Below are positions 43,406 through 54,184 of a stretch of DNA of 64,000 bases, piece after piece. Every line of letters starts with the position of its first letter. Within the stretch, counting starts at the first letter, position 1. Below the pieces are notes generated by a model that saw nothing but the letters and a program-made list of their open reading frames with translations, was not told the DNA's origin and ran no database searches. Made by a program: the position numbers and the translations under genes. The DNA is taken from positions 3,312,501-3,376,500 of the forward strand of contig CP033051.1 of NCBI GenBank assembly GCA_003667865.1, given 5' to 3'. Origin of the DNA: Rossellomorea marisflavi (lineage in GTDB: Bacteria; Bacillota; Bacilli; Bacillales; Bacillaceae_B).

Positions 43406-44430
43406 TGTTGATTTGATTGCTTAGCAAGTTCATATCGATTTTTCGTCCCTGGAGGTTGTTCAAGCCATTTATGTTTAATCATAATAGTAGCTCCATCTTT
43501 AGCAAACTTTCCTATTTCTGCAGAGAGACGTTCATAATTTAACGCTAAATCGGTTCGTTGGCTAGCTGCTGCTGCAGAGGCATAGTTCCCAATTCCGGCA
43601 GAGGTTAGAACCGTGTAATGGAACATCATTAATTTATCTGAAAAGGGTGCAACTGTACTATTGGTTACTGAGTGATCAGGGGAGACTGGGGATTGAATAT
43701 CGTCCTTCAATAGAGTTTCAGTAAAAACCTTAATATGTTTTTTAGCTATCTCATGTCCTTTCCTCATGTATTCGCGAACATCAGCCGATTTGGCAGTTTG
43801 CATAAAGGCAAGTGACATATAGACTCCAATTTGATTTGTTTCAATATTCATGCTTAAGTGACCTATTTCAATTGAATTTAAGGAGCGCTCCTGAAGAAAT
43901 GGATTTAATCCACTTAAGTATCTCGTACTCTCGATAAATTCCGCTTTGTCAGGTATTTGCATGTATGGACGTCGTAAATAAAGCCCTTTATTCAATAGTG
44001 TATTTGTAGATTCTTGATAAAGGGTATTGTCTTCTTGGAGACATTCGCTAAAAAAATCTCGTATATCTGCTCTCGAAGAAAACGAACAAGCTGCAGAATA
44101 CGTGAGCATTCCTACTTTTCCTACATTTAGAATATAGGCTAATTTAAATGAATCTGTAAAAAGGTCAGGGGCATCTTCATTTACATGTTCATCTGAGAAT
44201 GCGATAGGCATAGGTATTTCCTCTTGAGAAAATAAATTCTCTATGTAGTTTAGTCTTGTTTTAGATGAAAGATAGGCTTTTTCAGCAACTTTCTTAATAT
44301 CTGGGTCCTCTACTTTAAGAAGCATAAATCGTAGTACTTTTTCAGCCATGCTATTACTTAAAAAGGATGTCCAGAGAACGCCAATTTCTGCAGCAGTAAG
44401 ATTAATATATTGATGATTGTACGATTGCAA
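43402..44430 (-). CDS. DUF3231 (spore-coat-like, ferritin-like) protein
   Basis: 342 residues comprising two similar helical halves ('AAEIGVLWTSFLSNSMAEKVLRFML' and 'SIEIGHLSMNIETNQIGVYMSLAF'), a DUF3231 duplication that resembles CotF-type spore coat or ferritin-like helical bundles. Family members are common in spore formers. A strong AGGAGGGAG precedes the ATG on the minus strand. No clear sporulation promoter was found upstream, so spore localisation is an inference. Confidence 0.75.
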   Translation of the reverse strand: MQSYNHQYINLTAAEIGVLWTSFLSNSMAEKVLRFMLLKVEDPDIKKVAEKAYLSSKTRLNYIENLFSQEEIPMPIAFSDEHVNEDAPDLFTDSFKLAYILNVGKVGMLTYSAACSFSSRADIRDFFSECLQEDNTLYQESTNTLLNKGLYLRRPYMQIPDKAEFIESTRYLSGLNPFLQERSLNSIEIGHLSMNIETNQIGVYMSLAFMQTAKSADVREYMRKGHEIAKKHIKVFTETLLKDDIQSPVSPDHSVTNSTVAPFSDKLMMFHYTVLTSAGIGNYASAAAASQRTDLALNYERLSAEIGKFAKDGATIMIKHKWLEQPPGTKNRYELAKQSNQQ

Positions 44431-44618
44431 GGTACTCCCTCCTATACGTTCCTCTTATGTAATATCTACAGAACATGATACAAATATCCAAACAAAGAAG
44501 AAGTTATGAGTTGTTTTATCCTACAACGATTTTGTTCATTTGTATTTTAAACGGAATAATTCTCGTCCATATTGGAAAAATACTTTTATAAAAATGCTAG
44601 ATGAAGGAGCGAATGTAG

Positions 44619-44804
44619 TTGAATCGTCAACGTGCAGAAGAAATTGCCGCATCAGCTATTATGGCAAATGTGTCTTATAACGGTACACCTGTATATATTC
44701 AAAATGTAGACGACCAAGCAAATACAGCTCGTATTTTCCCTTTGGACAATCCAGAGCATGAACAAACGGTTAACTTAGATGAATTAAGAGAAGATTATAG
44801 CTAA
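44619..44804 (+). CDS. sspH: SspH, small acid-soluble spore protein H
   Basis: H-type SASP: 'MNRQRAEEIAASAIMANVSYNGTPVYIQNVDDQANTARIFPLDNPEHEQTVNLDEL', a 61-residue forespore protein of the dormant spore core. The TTG start at 44619 has GAAGGAG about 9 bases upstream. It has its own terminator. I could not find a well-spaced sigma-G promoter upstream. Confidence 0.93.
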   Translation: MNRQRAEEIAASAIMANVSYNGTPVYIQNVDDQANTARIFPLDNPEHEQTVNLDELREDYS

Positions 44805-44810
44805 AACATG

Positions 44811-44888
44811 GAATCTTAAAAGAAAAGGCTACTCATTCTTTCCTAATTTTAGTAAGGAAATGGATGCACTTCTTTTAAGATTCTTTTT
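44811..44888 (+). terminator. sspH terminator
   Basis: GAATCTTAAAAGAA (44811-44824) and TTCTTTTAAGATTC (44870-44883) form a perfect 14-bp stem around a long loop that contains a further TTTCC/GGAAA hairpin, with T residues after it. Confidence 0.75.
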
Positions 44889-45024
44889 ATTTGTTTTCAT
44901 AATGTCTTTACATGATAATGAAAGCAACACTTTGTCATGCCTATATTTCTATGAATCTAATGTTTCCTTCCCATTATTATGCTAAAATAAAAAAATATAA
45001 ATGATAAGGAGTAGAAAATCCACG

Positions 45025-47169
45025 ATGAAAGTAATCATTGCAGAAAAGCCTGATCAGGCTGCAGCCCTCGCTAAACCTTTCCCTCATAAAAAACAAAAAG
45101 GCTATATTGACATTCTCCCATGTTCTATTTTCCCTAAAGGAGCTTATATGACCTGGGCAGTTGGACATCTACTGCAACTTCAAGCTCCAGAGAAATATGA
45201 CTCATCCTGGAAAAGCTGGAAGCTAGAGAAGCTACCAATTATTCCAGCCCGCTTTCAATACGAAATCTCATATGGCAAGAGACAACAGTTTCAAATCATC
45301 AAAAGCTTGTTAACGAAAAAAGAAGTGACGGAAATCATACATGCAGGAGATGCTGGTCGCGAAGGCGAGCTCATTATCCGAAACATCATCTATCAAACAG
45401 GAATCCAGAAAAAAATCACACGACTCTGGATATCATCCTTGACAAAGAACTCGATTGTTAAAGGATTTGAAAACCTGAAGGAAGAACTGGAAACAAGGCC
45501 ACTTTACCATGAAGCTTTTTCAAGAGCATGTGCGGATTGGTTAGTAGGAATGAATGCGTCTAGGGTATTAACGATTCTGTTAAAAGAACAAGGGATATCT
45601 GACGTCTTTTCTGCTGGTAGAGTGCAAACACCAACATTATCTCTTATTGTAAAACGCGAGGAAGAAATAGAGAACTTTAAAAGTCAGCCTTTTTGGGAAG
45701 TGAAAGCGACATTTTCTATGGAAGAAAACGAATATGAAGGTACTTGGGTAAAAGAAAATGAGTCTAGAGTAAATCAAAAGGATCTGGCGGAAAAAATAGC
45801 AGCATTTTGTAAAAATAAGCAAGCAGAAGTAACAGAGATGCAGACGGAACGGAAGGAGTACAACCCTCCATTATTGTTCAATCTATCTTCACTTCAGGCT
45901 ACTGCAAATAAACGCTATTTGTTCTCTCCGAAAAAAACGTTAGATACTTTACAGAAGCTCTACCAAAAAGGGATCGTTTCGTATCCAAGATCTGATTCAC
46001 AGTATGTAACAAAAGAAGAAGCATTAACATTCCCTGACATTTTAACTAAATTATCAAAATATAATGACTACCAATCACTAATTCCAACACCAAAATCGAG
46101 CATCTTACATAATCCTCGATTTGTGAATGAAAAAAAGGTATCGGATCACTACGCAATTATTCCAACTGAGCAAGTAAAAGATCCTTCAAAGCTATCAGCT
46201 GATGAACAAAAAATCTATGACTTAGTGATTAGAAGATTAATAGCAGCACATTACGATAAGGCGATTATGGATTATACGACAGTAACAACACTTGTTGATG
46301 GTCGTGCTACATTCGAATCAAAAGGAAAGCAAGTGATACAAGAAGGTTGGCGAAAGGTGATTTTTGATCAGAAGGAAAAAGACGAGGATCTTCTCCCACC
46401 AATTCAAAAAGGCGATCAAGGAAACGTAAAGAGTGTAAGAGTTAAAGAGGGAAAAACACAGCCTCCAAAACGCTTTACCGAAGGACAATTAATCACTTTA
46501 ATGAAAACAGCTGGAAAGTATATCGAAAATGAAGAATTAGAAAAAGTATTACGGGAAACAGAAGGTCTAGGTACAGAGGCAACAAGAGCAGGGATTATTT
46601 CTATTTTACAGGACCGACAATACATTAAAATCCAAAAAAATATTGTTTATCCTACTGATAAAGCTAAGGTTTTAATTCGTTCTCTTGGTTCTAGTATTCT
46701 AGCTTCACCAGAGATGACGGCGAAATGGGAGCAACGATTAAAAGAAATTGGGCTTGGTCAAGCAGAAGCCTCTCAATTTATGGAACAAGTAAAAAAGCTA
46801 TGTCAAAAAATAATTTCAGACTCGGTGACCTCCGCAAAAGCATGGAGTTTTCAAGATTTAGATACATCTTCAATAAAAGCAAAAAGCAAAAAAAGAGGAA
46901 AATCCACTCCGTTCGGCACATGTCCAGAGTGTGGAGGAGGAATAGTTGATAAAGGGGTCTTATTTGGATGTAATCAGTACAGTAAAACAAAATGTACCTT
47001 TGCTATTTCTAAAACCATTCTTGGCAAAAGAATTACTCAGACAGCTGTTAAGAAATTACTAACTGAAGGAAAGACAGACAAAATCGATGGATTTTCAAAA
47101 GGGGAGCGTTCATTTTCTGCTTTTTTGGTATGGGATAAAAATTCGAAGAAGATTTCGTTTGAGTTTTAA
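45025..47169 (+). CDS. topB: DNA topoisomerase III (TopB)
   Basis: A type IA topoisomerase that relaxes and decatenates DNA. It opens with the TOPRIM start 'MKVIIAEKPDQAAALAKPF' and carries 'HAGDAGREGELIIRNI', the active-site tyrosine region 'KGIVSYPRSDSQYV' (about residue 320) and a C-terminal zinc-ribbon-like 'CPECGGGIVDKGVLFGCNQYSKTKC'. It has 714 residues. ATG 45025 lies about 13 bases after GGAG; the ATG at 45001 lies before that site. An extended -10-like TGCTAAAAT lies upstream. Confidence 0.93.
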   Translation: MKVIIAEKPDQAAALAKPFPHKKQKGYIDILPCSIFPKGAYMTWAVGHLLQLQAPEKYDSSWKSWKLEKLPIIPARFQYEISYGKRQQFQIIKSLLTKKEVTEIIHAGDAGREGELIIRNIIYQTGIQKKITRLWISSLTKNSIVKGFENLKEELETRPLYHEAFSRACADWLVGMNASRVLTILLKEQGISDVFSAGRVQTPTLSLIVKREEEIENFKSQPFWEVKATFSMEENEYEGTWVKENESRVNQKDLAEKIAAFCKNKQAEVTEMQTERKEYNPPLLFNLSSLQATANKRYLFSPKKTLDTLQKLYQKGIVSYPRSDSQYVTKEEALTFPDILTKLSKYNDYQSLIPTPKSSILHNPRFVNEKKVSDHYAIIPTEQVKDPSKLSADEQKIYDLVIRRLIAAHYDKAIMDYTTVTTLVDGRATFESKGKQVIQEGWRKVIFDQKEKDEDLLPPIQKGDQGNVKSVRVKEGKTQPPKRFTEGQLITLMKTAGKYIENEELEKVLRETEGLGTEATRAGIISILQDRQYIKIQKNIVYPTDKAKVLIRSLGSSILASPEMTAKWEQRLKEIGLGQAEASQFMEQVKKLCQKIISDSVTSAKAWSFQDLDTSSIKAKSKKRGKSTPFGTCPECGGGIVDKGVLFGCNQYSKTKCTFAISKTILGKRITQTAVKKLLTEGKTDKIDGFSKGERSFSAFLVWDKNSKKISFEF

Positions 47170-47204
47170 TGATGATGAGTACCTCAATTTGAGGAGATGA
47201 AATA

Positions 47205-47573
47205 GTGAAAGTTTTTATGATACTAATACAGACATTATTTTTATGTGCCCTATATGAATTAGGAAAATGGCTTGAAGAATCATTTTCTTTACCGATACCT
47301 GGGAGCATTATTGGAATGATTCTCCTTTTTCTTATACTGTCCACAGGGAAAGTTTCAGAGAAGTGGTTACAACCAGCACTAGGGTTTATTTTAAAGCATT
47401 TGTCCTTCTTTTTTATCCCGTTAACGGTTGGAGTTATTGCAATTGCTAGTGATCTAGTAAAAATAGGCTGGGAACTCATGCTTATTTTAGTTGCAAGCGG
47501 TTTGCTGGGTATTATGGCTACTTCCATTGCTACAAATCTTGTAGCGAAGAAAAAGGATGTGAGTAATGAATGA
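47205..47573 (+). CDS. CidA/LrgA family holin-like protein
   Basis: A 122-residue protein with four hydrophobic segments and the family signature 'LPIPGSIIGMILLFLIL' near residue 28, then 'FFFIPLTVGVIAIASDLV'. The GTG start at 47205 has GAGGAGATG upstream. It overlaps the following LrgB-like gene by four bases. Such pairs influence murein hydrolase release and programmed lysis or carry small metabolites; the latter is not settled. Confidence 0.88.
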   Translation: MKVFMILIQTLFLCALYELGKWLEESFSLPIPGSIIGMILLFLILSTGKVSEKWLQPALGFILKHLSFFFIPLTVGVIAIASDLVKIGWELMLILVASGLLGIMATSIATNLVAKKKDVSNE

Positions 47574-48265
47574 TAACCCTTTTTAATAGTTTACTATACA
47601 TTGCTCTTACAATCGTCTTATACTACTTGGGAAGAAAATTAAACCATACGCTCTCGCATCCTTTAACCACGCCAATATTTATCGCATCCCTATCGATTAT
47701 TGTGTTAATCGTTATTGGGATTGTCCCTTTTGAACAGTATCAGAAGGGAACGCAGCTTATCAATTACTTTTTAGGTCCAGCAACCGTAGCTCTAGCGTAT
47801 CCTTTATACAAATACCGAAAGCTTATTGTGAAAAACATTGTCCCCATTATAATAGGCGTTATTGTCGGAAGCATTTTTTCGAGTGTAATAGCGTATAGTA
47901 TGGCACTAGCGCTACATCTAGACTCCAGTATTGTAAGATCATTATTACTAAAAACGATAACAACTCCCGTTGCATTAGAGGTTGGAGAGAAGATTTTTGC
48001 TAATCTCCAAGTCATTGCTCCTTTTGTTATTCTTACAGGAATTCTTGGCGCTATGTTCGTTTCACCGATATTAAATCGTTTCGGGATTACACATGCTGTT
48101 GCAAGAGGGTTAACGTATGGAGTTATTGCACATGGGATTGGTACGGCTCAAGCATTGAAGGAAAATGATGATGTAGGTGCAGTGAGCAGTGCTGCCATGG
48201 GTCTTACAGCTGCAATTCTTGGATTTTTCATTCCAATCGTTTATAAAGCTTTTCAGTTTTTTTAA
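47570..48265 (+). CDS. LrgB/CidB family membrane protein
   Basis: A 231-residue, six- or seven-helix protein with 'FLGPATVALAYPLYKYRK', 'SIVRSLLLKTITTPVALEVGEKI' and 'ARGLTYGVIAHGIGTAQALKEND', the typical LrgB motif set. It is translationally coupled to the CidA-like gene (ATGA overlap). The pair forms a two-gene unit downstream of topB. Confidence 0.92.
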   Translation: MITLFNSLLYIALTIVLYYLGRKLNHTLSHPLTTPIFIASLSIIVLIVIGIVPFEQYQKGTQLINYFLGPATVALAYPLYKYRKLIVKNIVPIIIGVIVGSIFSSVIAYSMALALHLDSSIVRSLLLKTITTPVALEVGEKIFANLQVIAPFVILTGILGAMFVSPILNRFGITHAVARGLTYGVIAHGIGTAQALKENDDVGAVSSAAMGLTAAILGFFIPIVYKAFQFF

Positions 48266-48435
48266 AATTTAGAGGTCATTTATGAGCTTGTTCATTCTTT
48301 TTAATTTTAAGCTCACTTTACTATTAGAGTACTAGAGTATTGGTGTTTATCATACATTTCCCATATAATGAATGATGCGGCATTTTTAAGGAATTTTGGG
48401 AAGCTTATTCTAGGCATAGAATGAGCCTGTGATAA

Positions 48436-49212
<777 letters not shown>

Positions 49213-49217
49213 TAAAT

Positions 49218-49256
49218 ACATAGGGACGGACCTTCACGAAAGGTCCGTCCCTATGT
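49218..49256. repeat. GGGACGGACCTT palindrome, member 3
   Basis: ACATAGGGACGGACCTT (49218-49234) and its exact complement (49240-49256) form a 17-bp stem with the loop CACGA. It lies just after map and could terminate its transcript. Confidence 0.92.
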
Positions 49257-49392
49257 TTATATATGTCGAATAACGGGTATAGCACTTGGTAGGGAGAGTA
49301 GAGATTTGACCAGATTTGTAAAAGAGTGTACCTTATACAAGAATTGTATGTAATGTTTACTTTTGTTCAGTAGATACTTAGGGGGAACAGTC

Positions 49393-49557
49393 ATGCCAGT
49401 GCTATTTCAAAAAAAGAAAAAAGCTCCATTTATGCTACATGAATCATCGGTCATCCGAATAGGTGACCCACGGTTAGATGAACAACTGAGTTATAAGCAT
49501 TATCAACAGGACCATTTAGAAGAGCTAGTATCATTAGCACTCCATCCGGGAGATTAA
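49393..49557 (+). CDS. 54-residue soluble protein, unknown function
   Basis: A short protein beginning 'MPVLFQKKKKAPFMLHESSVIRIGDPRLDEQL'. AGGGGGAA about 7 bases before ATG 49393 fixes the start; a further in-frame ATG at 49363 lies before it. No transmembrane helix or known domain. It is followed by a terminator. No family recognised. Confidence 0.5.
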   Translation: MPVLFQKKKKAPFMLHESSVIRIGDPRLDEQLSYKHYQQDHLEELVSLALHPGD

Positions 49558-49662
49558 AGGATCAACGAATGATTTAGTATTGTTCTCTACTAGAATATTA
49601 GAAAAGATTGAGGAATAGTTTATCAAATTTGTAGCAAAACGTAGTCTATGTAAATCGCTTAT

Positions 49663-49697
49663 GAGACTGGGGCTAACGAACATGCTCAGTCTCTTTT
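49663..49697 (+). terminator. terminator after 54-residue protein
   Basis: GAGACTG (49663-49669) and CAGTCTC (49687-49693), with a T-run; the loop also contains GC/GC pairs. Confidence 0.7.
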
Positions 49698-49804
49698 ATT
49701 TTTCCACATATTTGTACAAGCTTGTATAATCTTTATTTGAAACATAACAATCTTTATCTAGTAACTCCCGTTTACTCTTTACATCTTTTAGAGGAGGAAA
49801 CATT

Positions 49805-50341
49805 ATGAGATTACTTAGATCAATGATTATTATCGTCACATTAATGTCGACATTGCTTCAGACAAGTATTGCAAATGAACGAACGTTCTCTGAGATATTA
49901 CCAAATCAAGATTTCAATAGAATCAGTCAAGGAGATGTAATATGGGAAATCGCAAATCGATATGAGGTGGGGATTGATGAAGTGAATTCGCGGCAAAAAC
50001 TTCTAACTGAAGGAATAGAAATAAATCAATTCCAATCAGAAAAGCCATTACAAGAAACCATTGATGTCATAGCAACAGCCTACACAGCGTATTGTAAAGG
50101 CTGTATAGGAATTACAAAAACAGGTGTTGACCTCAGGGGAAACCCAGAAGCAAAAGTAATAGCTGTGGACCCGGATGTAATTCCGTTAGGTTCTAAAGTA
50201 TATATTGAGGGGCACGGCTATGCACAGGCAGAGGATACCGGCGGTGCTATTAAAGGCAATAGAATAGATATCTTTATACCATCTAGAGAAGATGCCCTGC
50301 AATGGGGTGTACAAGAGGTAAAGGTACACATTATAGAATAA
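49805..50341 (+). CDS. secreted 3D-domain (cell wall) protein, YocH-like
   Basis: An N-terminal signal peptide (residues 1-23) is followed by a short LysM-like segment ('QGDVIWEIANRYEVGIDEVNSRQ') and a C-terminal 3D domain with the three conserved aspartates in 'VIAVDPDVIPLGSKVYIEGHGYAQAEDTGGAIKGNRIDIFIPS'. The architecture matches YocH-type muralytic or cell wall binding proteins. It has 178 residues. AGAGGAGGAAA precedes the ATG. Monocistronic with a terminator. Confidence 0.87.
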   Translation: MRLLRSMIIIVTLMSTLLQTSIANERTFSEILPNQDFNRISQGDVIWEIANRYEVGIDEVNSRQKLLTEGIEINQFQSEKPLQETIDVIATAYTAYCKGCIGITKTGVDLRGNPEAKVIAVDPDVIPLGSKVYIEGHGYAQAEDTGGAIKGNRIDIFIPSREDALQWGVQEVKVHIIE

Positions 50342-50397
50342 GTTTGTTTGAACTGTTTACTATAAAGAAAACGACTTTACCATATAGTAAAATGTCT

Positions 50398-50423
50398 AAG
50401 ATCCCTGCTTTTGGGATCTTTTC
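50398..50423 (+). terminator. terminator after 3D-domain gene
   Basis: AAGATCCC (50398-50405) and GGGATCTT (50413-50420) form a perfect 8-bp stem followed by T residues. Confidence 0.82.
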
Positions 50424-50546
50424 CTACTTTTATGCTCTCACTTTTGTTATATTCAATTTATACAGGAGCTAGCCTTGTCATTCTGTATGATCAGAATCAA
50501 AAGAGTTCTCCTATACAAGTTCTGTTGTGATTAGAGGGGGGTTAGG

Positions 50547-51704
50547 GTGAAATTTGTTATTGCACTAGACTCATTTAAGGGCTCTATGACAAGCTTAGAA
50601 GCTGCCAACACAGTGGAAAAAGGAATTAAAAAGATTTTTCCACAATGCAAAACGACACGATTTCCAATTGCAGATGGTGGAGAGGGGACTGTTGATACGT
50701 TACTACATTATGAAAATGGAATTGGGGTAAGAAAGAATGTATATGTCCATGATCCACTAGGGAGACCTATTTTAAGCTATTTAGGGTGGATTGAATCAAC
50801 AAAGACAGCATTCATTGAAATGGCAGCTGCATCAGGACTTACCTTGTTACATTCAGATGAATTGAACCCAAAGTACGCTTCAACATTCGGTACAGGGGAA
50901 CTTATACGTGAAGCACTTCATTTGGGTGCAAAAGAGATTGTTCTAGGGTTAGGCGGAAGTGCAACGGTTGATGGTGGGGTTGGATTTCTACAAGCACTAG
51001 GTGTAGAGTTTTATGATAAAAACAATCATTTGTTGCATCCTTTTAAAACTGAATTAGCTGAAATACATTCGTTATCTAGTGATTCCTTGATCACAGAGCA
51101 AAGGGAAGTTCTACTTATTATTACAAGTGACGTAGTCAATCCATTATTAGGTGACGAGGGAGCAGTACGTGTATTTGGAAAGCAAAAAGGGATTTCTTCC
51201 TCTGATTTTGATTATTATGAGGCCAGTATGAAGAGCTATTCCGAAGTAATTGATATACATACATCCGCTACTGCTAGAACTAAAAAGGGAAGTGGCGCTG
51301 CAGGAGGTCTAGGTTTTGCTATTCATTCCTTTTTCCGTGATGCCTTCTGGAATTCTGGATTTGAGATCATTTCATCAAAAGGGAAACTTCGGGAGGAAAT
51401 TGAATCAGCTACTTTCGTCATTACCGGTGAAGGACGTTTAGATCGTCAGTCTCTTTCTGGGAAAGTTCCGATTGGGGTAGCAAGAATGGCAAAGAAACAC
51501 AGCATTCCTGTTATCGTATTCGTAGGAGGAGTAGAGGCATATATAGAGGAAGAGATTGGGGAAGAAGGGGTTCACCTCGTTTTTCCTATTTGTGAGCAGC
51601 CAATGACACTTAATGATGCCTTAAAAGAAGGTGAATCGCTGTTGTTGAGAGCTTCAGTAAGATTGGCCAAAGCGATTCAATTAGGAATGCAGTTAAAATT
51701 GTAA
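50547..51704 (+). CDS. glycerate kinase
   Basis: Phosphorylates glycerate, linking glyoxylate or glucarate pathways to glycolysis. The sequence starts 'MKFVIALDSFKGSMTSLEAANTVEKGIKK' and shows 'PIADGGEGTVDTLL', 'LGGSATVDGGVGFLQALGVEFYD', 'KGSGAAGGLGFAIH' and 'ITGEGRLDRQSLSGKVPIGVA', the class II GarK/GlxK motifs. It has 385 residues. The GTG start at 50547 has GGGGGGTTAGG upstream. It is monocistronic. Confidence 0.93.
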   Translation: MKFVIALDSFKGSMTSLEAANTVEKGIKKIFPQCKTTRFPIADGGEGTVDTLLHYENGIGVRKNVYVHDPLGRPILSYLGWIESTKTAFIEMAAASGLTLLHSDELNPKYASTFGTGELIREALHLGAKEIVLGLGGSATVDGGVGFLQALGVEFYDKNNHLLHPFKTELAEIHSLSSDSLITEQREVLLIITSDVVNPLLGDEGAVRVFGKQKGISSSDFDYYEASMKSYSEVIDIHTSATARTKKGSGAAGGLGFAIHSFFRDAFWNSGFEIISSKGKLREEIESATFVITGEGRLDRQSLSGKVPIGVARMAKKHSIPVIVFVGGVEAYIEEEIGEEGVHLVFPICEQPMTLNDALKEGESLLLRASVRLAKAIQLGMQLKL

Positions 51705-51722
51705 AAAGTATAAGCGAATACA

Positions 51723-52232
51723 TTATATGTATTTCACAAAGACCAACTCATCTGTTATTGAAATTCCATTATCTGCAACTAGAGGAATAGATGGCTTGAT
51801 TTCTCTCGCTTTCTCAACAGCATTACGATAGATCTCAGTTAGGCGGTAGCCTCGTTTTTGATAAAATGCAATTGCTCTAATATTGTCATTTGTAGTTATA
51901 AGAGAAATTTTTCTGACTGATTGTTCTACTGCCTTAGCTTCGAGGGTGTTAAGAAGGTAGGAGCCGATGCCATTTCCTTCTTCTATTGCATCTAATGAAA
52001 TGATCTCGAATTCCTGATTTTTCGTTACATATGTAAGAAGTCCTAACCAAACTCGGTCTTGGTCACATGCAACTATACCTGGTAATTGACTACAGTCATA
52101 CACACCTGAGGATATAACCATTTCTTTTCCTCCCCAATGTTCTTCAAAGAACCGGTAGCGTTCCTCAAGAGGAAACATTTGAAAATCAACGAAGTTAATG
52201 TTAATAATACCTATTTTATTCTCTTTATGCAT
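51723..52232 (-). CDS. GNAT family N-acetyltransferase
   Basis: 169 residues with motif A 'EFEIISLDAIEEGNGIGSYLLNTLEAKAVE' (GNGIG as the acetyl-CoA loop), then 'TTNDNIRAIAFYQKRGYRLTEIY'. AAAGGATAG lies about 9 bases upstream on the minus strand. It is convergent with the glycerate kinase. Substrate unknown. The sequence continues 'KPSIPLVADNGISITDELVFVKYI', a C-terminal extension seen in related Bacillus acetyltransferases. Confidence 0.85.
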   Translation of the reverse strand: MHKENKIGIININFVDFQMFPLEERYRFFEEHWGGKEMVISSGVYDCSQLPGIVACDQDRVWLGLLTYVTKNQEFEIISLDAIEEGNGIGSYLLNTLEAKAVEQSVRKISLITTNDNIRAIAFYQKRGYRLTEIYRNAVEKAREIKPSIPLVADNGISITDELVFVKYI

Positions 52233-52542
52233 AGATTTATCTATCCTTTATAAATTTGATTTATGTAGTATGAATCAACTTGTCACTACAAAAACTATCA
52301 TAGCACAAGCATTTCATTTGCATCATGTGAAAATCTTCGTTAATGTGAATAATGTCGTTTTTTCTTGTTTCACTATTCTTTTTATGAGGAAAGTATCCTT
52401 TGCTGGTTGAATAAAAGGTATGAAATGAAAGTGCAAGATTACTAAAGGGAGTACGTGATTAGAATATACTCGAATCAGTTTGAATAAAAAGTATATGATC
52501 ACTTAAATGAAACATAACTACAATTTTAGAAAGGAGATACAT
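52233..52542. other. gene-free stretch between acetyltransferase and opuD
   Basis: About 310 bases, divergent. An imperfect inverted repeat (GTGAT...AGTATATGATCAC at about 52456-52502) lies upstream of opuD and could be an operator or part of its promoter; no convincing sigma-A -35/-10 pair was found. Confidence 0.35.
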
Positions 52543-54060
52543 ATGAAAAAAATATCAAGCGTTTTTTGGATTACTGTTGCAATTGTTTTAGCAGCTGTTG
52601 TCTTTGGAGTTGCAGCACCAGAAAGCTTTGAAACTGTTACAGGAAAAGTTCAATCATTTATAACCTCAACATTTGGTTGGTATTATCTTATTTTAGTTAC
52701 GATTATTGTCATCTTTTGTGTATTCTTAATTTTTAGCCCGGTTGGTGCGATTCGTTTAGGAAAACCTGATGAAAAACCTGAGTATACGAAAACTACTTGG
52801 TTTGCGATGTTGTTTAGTGCCGGAATGGGTATAGGATTAGTCTTCTGGGGTTCTGCGGAACCAGTATTTCATTACTCTGCTCCTCCGCTAGCAGATCCAC
52901 TAACAGCACAAGCTAATAAGGAAGCAATGAGGTTTACATTTTTCCATTGGGGAATTCATGCGTGGGGCATTTATGCAATTGTCGCACTTGCATTAGCCTA
53001 TTTTAAATTTCGAAAAGACGAGCCTGGTTTAATATCAGCGACGTTACGTCCCGTTTTTGGTAATAAAGTAGATGGTCCTCTTGGCACAATCATTGATGTA
53101 CTAGCTGTATTTGCAACTGTTGTAGGTGTGGCCACTACTCTTGGTTTTGGTGCAGCGCAAATTAATGGGGGATTGTCTTTCCTATTTGGAGTACCAATAA
53201 ACTTTACCGTTCAATTTATCATTATTGCTGCAGTAACGGTTCTATTTATGATATCTGCCTGGTCTGGCTTAAGTAAGGGGATCAAATATTTAAGTAATAC
53301 AAACATGGTACTGGCAATAGCGCTTGTGTTACTCATGTTCTTTGTAGGACCAACAATTCTCATTTTAAATCTTTTTACAGATTCTATAGGAGGCTATATT
53401 CAAAACTTTGCTCAAATGAGTTTCAGAATTGCTCCTTTAAACGAAGAGCATCGTGCATGGATTAATGATTGGACAATTTTCTATTGGGCTTGGTGGATTT
53501 CATGGTCACCGTTTGTTGGAATCTTTATTGCTCGTGTTTCTCGCGGTAGAACGATTCGAGAATTTATGATTGGGGTCTTATTACTTCCGGCTCTTGTTAG
53601 TTTCTTTTGGTTTGCTGTCTTTGGAACTACCGGAATTGAGGTACAGAATTCGGGTGTTGATTTAACACAGTTTAAAACCGAAGAAATTTTGTTTGCAATT
53701 TTTAATGAGTTTCCAATGTCATCCGTTCTTTCTCTAGTAGCCATCGTTCTGATTAGTACATTCTTTATTACTTCTGCAGACTCCGCTACATTCGTTTTAG
53801 GGATGCAAACGACATATGGTTCGTTAACACCACCAAATTCAGTTAAGCTTACTTGGGGTATTGCACAATCCTCTGTTGCATTAATTCTGTTATACAGTGG
53901 CGGACTACAAGCGCTACAAAATGCACTAATTGCAGCAGCCTTCCCATTTTCATTTATAATGGCTTTAATGATGGTGAGCTTGTATCGTGCTTTAACAAAA
54001 GAGAAGAAAGAATTAGGACTTTATTTCAAACCCAAACCGAAAAAACCCAAAGTAGATTAA
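52543..54060 (+). CDS. opuD: OpuD, glycine betaine BCCT transporter
   Basis: A sodium-coupled betaine importer of the BCCT family, for osmoprotection. It has 12 predicted helices, the BCCT motif '[30 protein letters not shown]' and '[23 protein letters not shown]', and '[15 protein letters not shown]' as in B. subtilis OpuD (512 residues against 505 here). GAAAGGAGA precedes ATG 52543; an in-frame ATG at 52507 lies before it. Monocistronic. Likely induced by high osmolarity. Confidence 0.94.
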   Translation: MKKISSVFWITVAIVLAAVVFGVAAPESFETVTGKVQSFITSTFGWYYLILVTIIVIFCVFLIFSPVGAIRLGKPDEKPEYTKTTWFAMLFSAGMGIGLVFWGSAEPVFHYSAPPLADPLTAQANKEAMRFTFFHWGIHAWGIYAIVALALAYFKFRKDEPGLISATLRPVFGNKVDGPLGTIIDVLAVFATVVGVATTLGFGAAQINGGLSFLFGVPINFTVQFIIIAAVTVLFMISAWSGLSKGIKYLSNTNMVLAIALVLLMFFVGPTILILNLFTDSIGGYIQNFAQMSFRIAPLNEEHRAWINDWTIFYWAWWISWSPFVGIFIARVSRGRTIREFMIGVLLLPALVSFFWFAVFGTTGIEVQNSGVDLTQFKTEEILFAIFNEFPMSSVLSLVAIVLISTFFITSADSATFVLGMQTTYGSLTPPNSVKLTWGIAQSSVALILLYSGGLQALQNALIAAAFPFSFIMALMMVSLYRALTKEKKELGLYFKPKPKKPKVD

Positions 54061-54064
54061 TCGT

Positions 54065-54095
54065 AAACGCCTAGTCCAGTACTAGGCGTTTTTCT
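54065..54095 (+). terminator. opuD terminator
   Basis: AAACGCCTAGT (54065-54075) and ACTAGGCGTTT (54081-54091) form a perfect 11-bp stem with a 5-base loop, then T residues. Confidence 0.9.
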
Positions 54096-54125
54096 TATTT
54101 ATAGGTAAAAGTACTGATTTGAATA

Positions 54126-54152
54126 ACACCTTTTCGTTCATTACATACATTA
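54126..54152 (+). promoter_or_regulatory. sigma-K-like promoter of YjcZ-type miniprotein
   Basis: The -35 dinucleotide AC (54126-54127), a 16-base spacer and -10 CATACATTA (54144-54152), matching CATANNNTA. It predicts late mother-cell transcription. Confidence 0.6.
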
Positions 54153-54184
54153 ATAGTGAATTCGTTCTTGGAGGTGACTGAAGC

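Noticed and set aside
52198..52410. 70-codon plus-strand frame in the region upstream of opuD
   Set aside because: It has no ribosome binding site, overlaps the start of the acetyltransferase antisense, and has no known domain.
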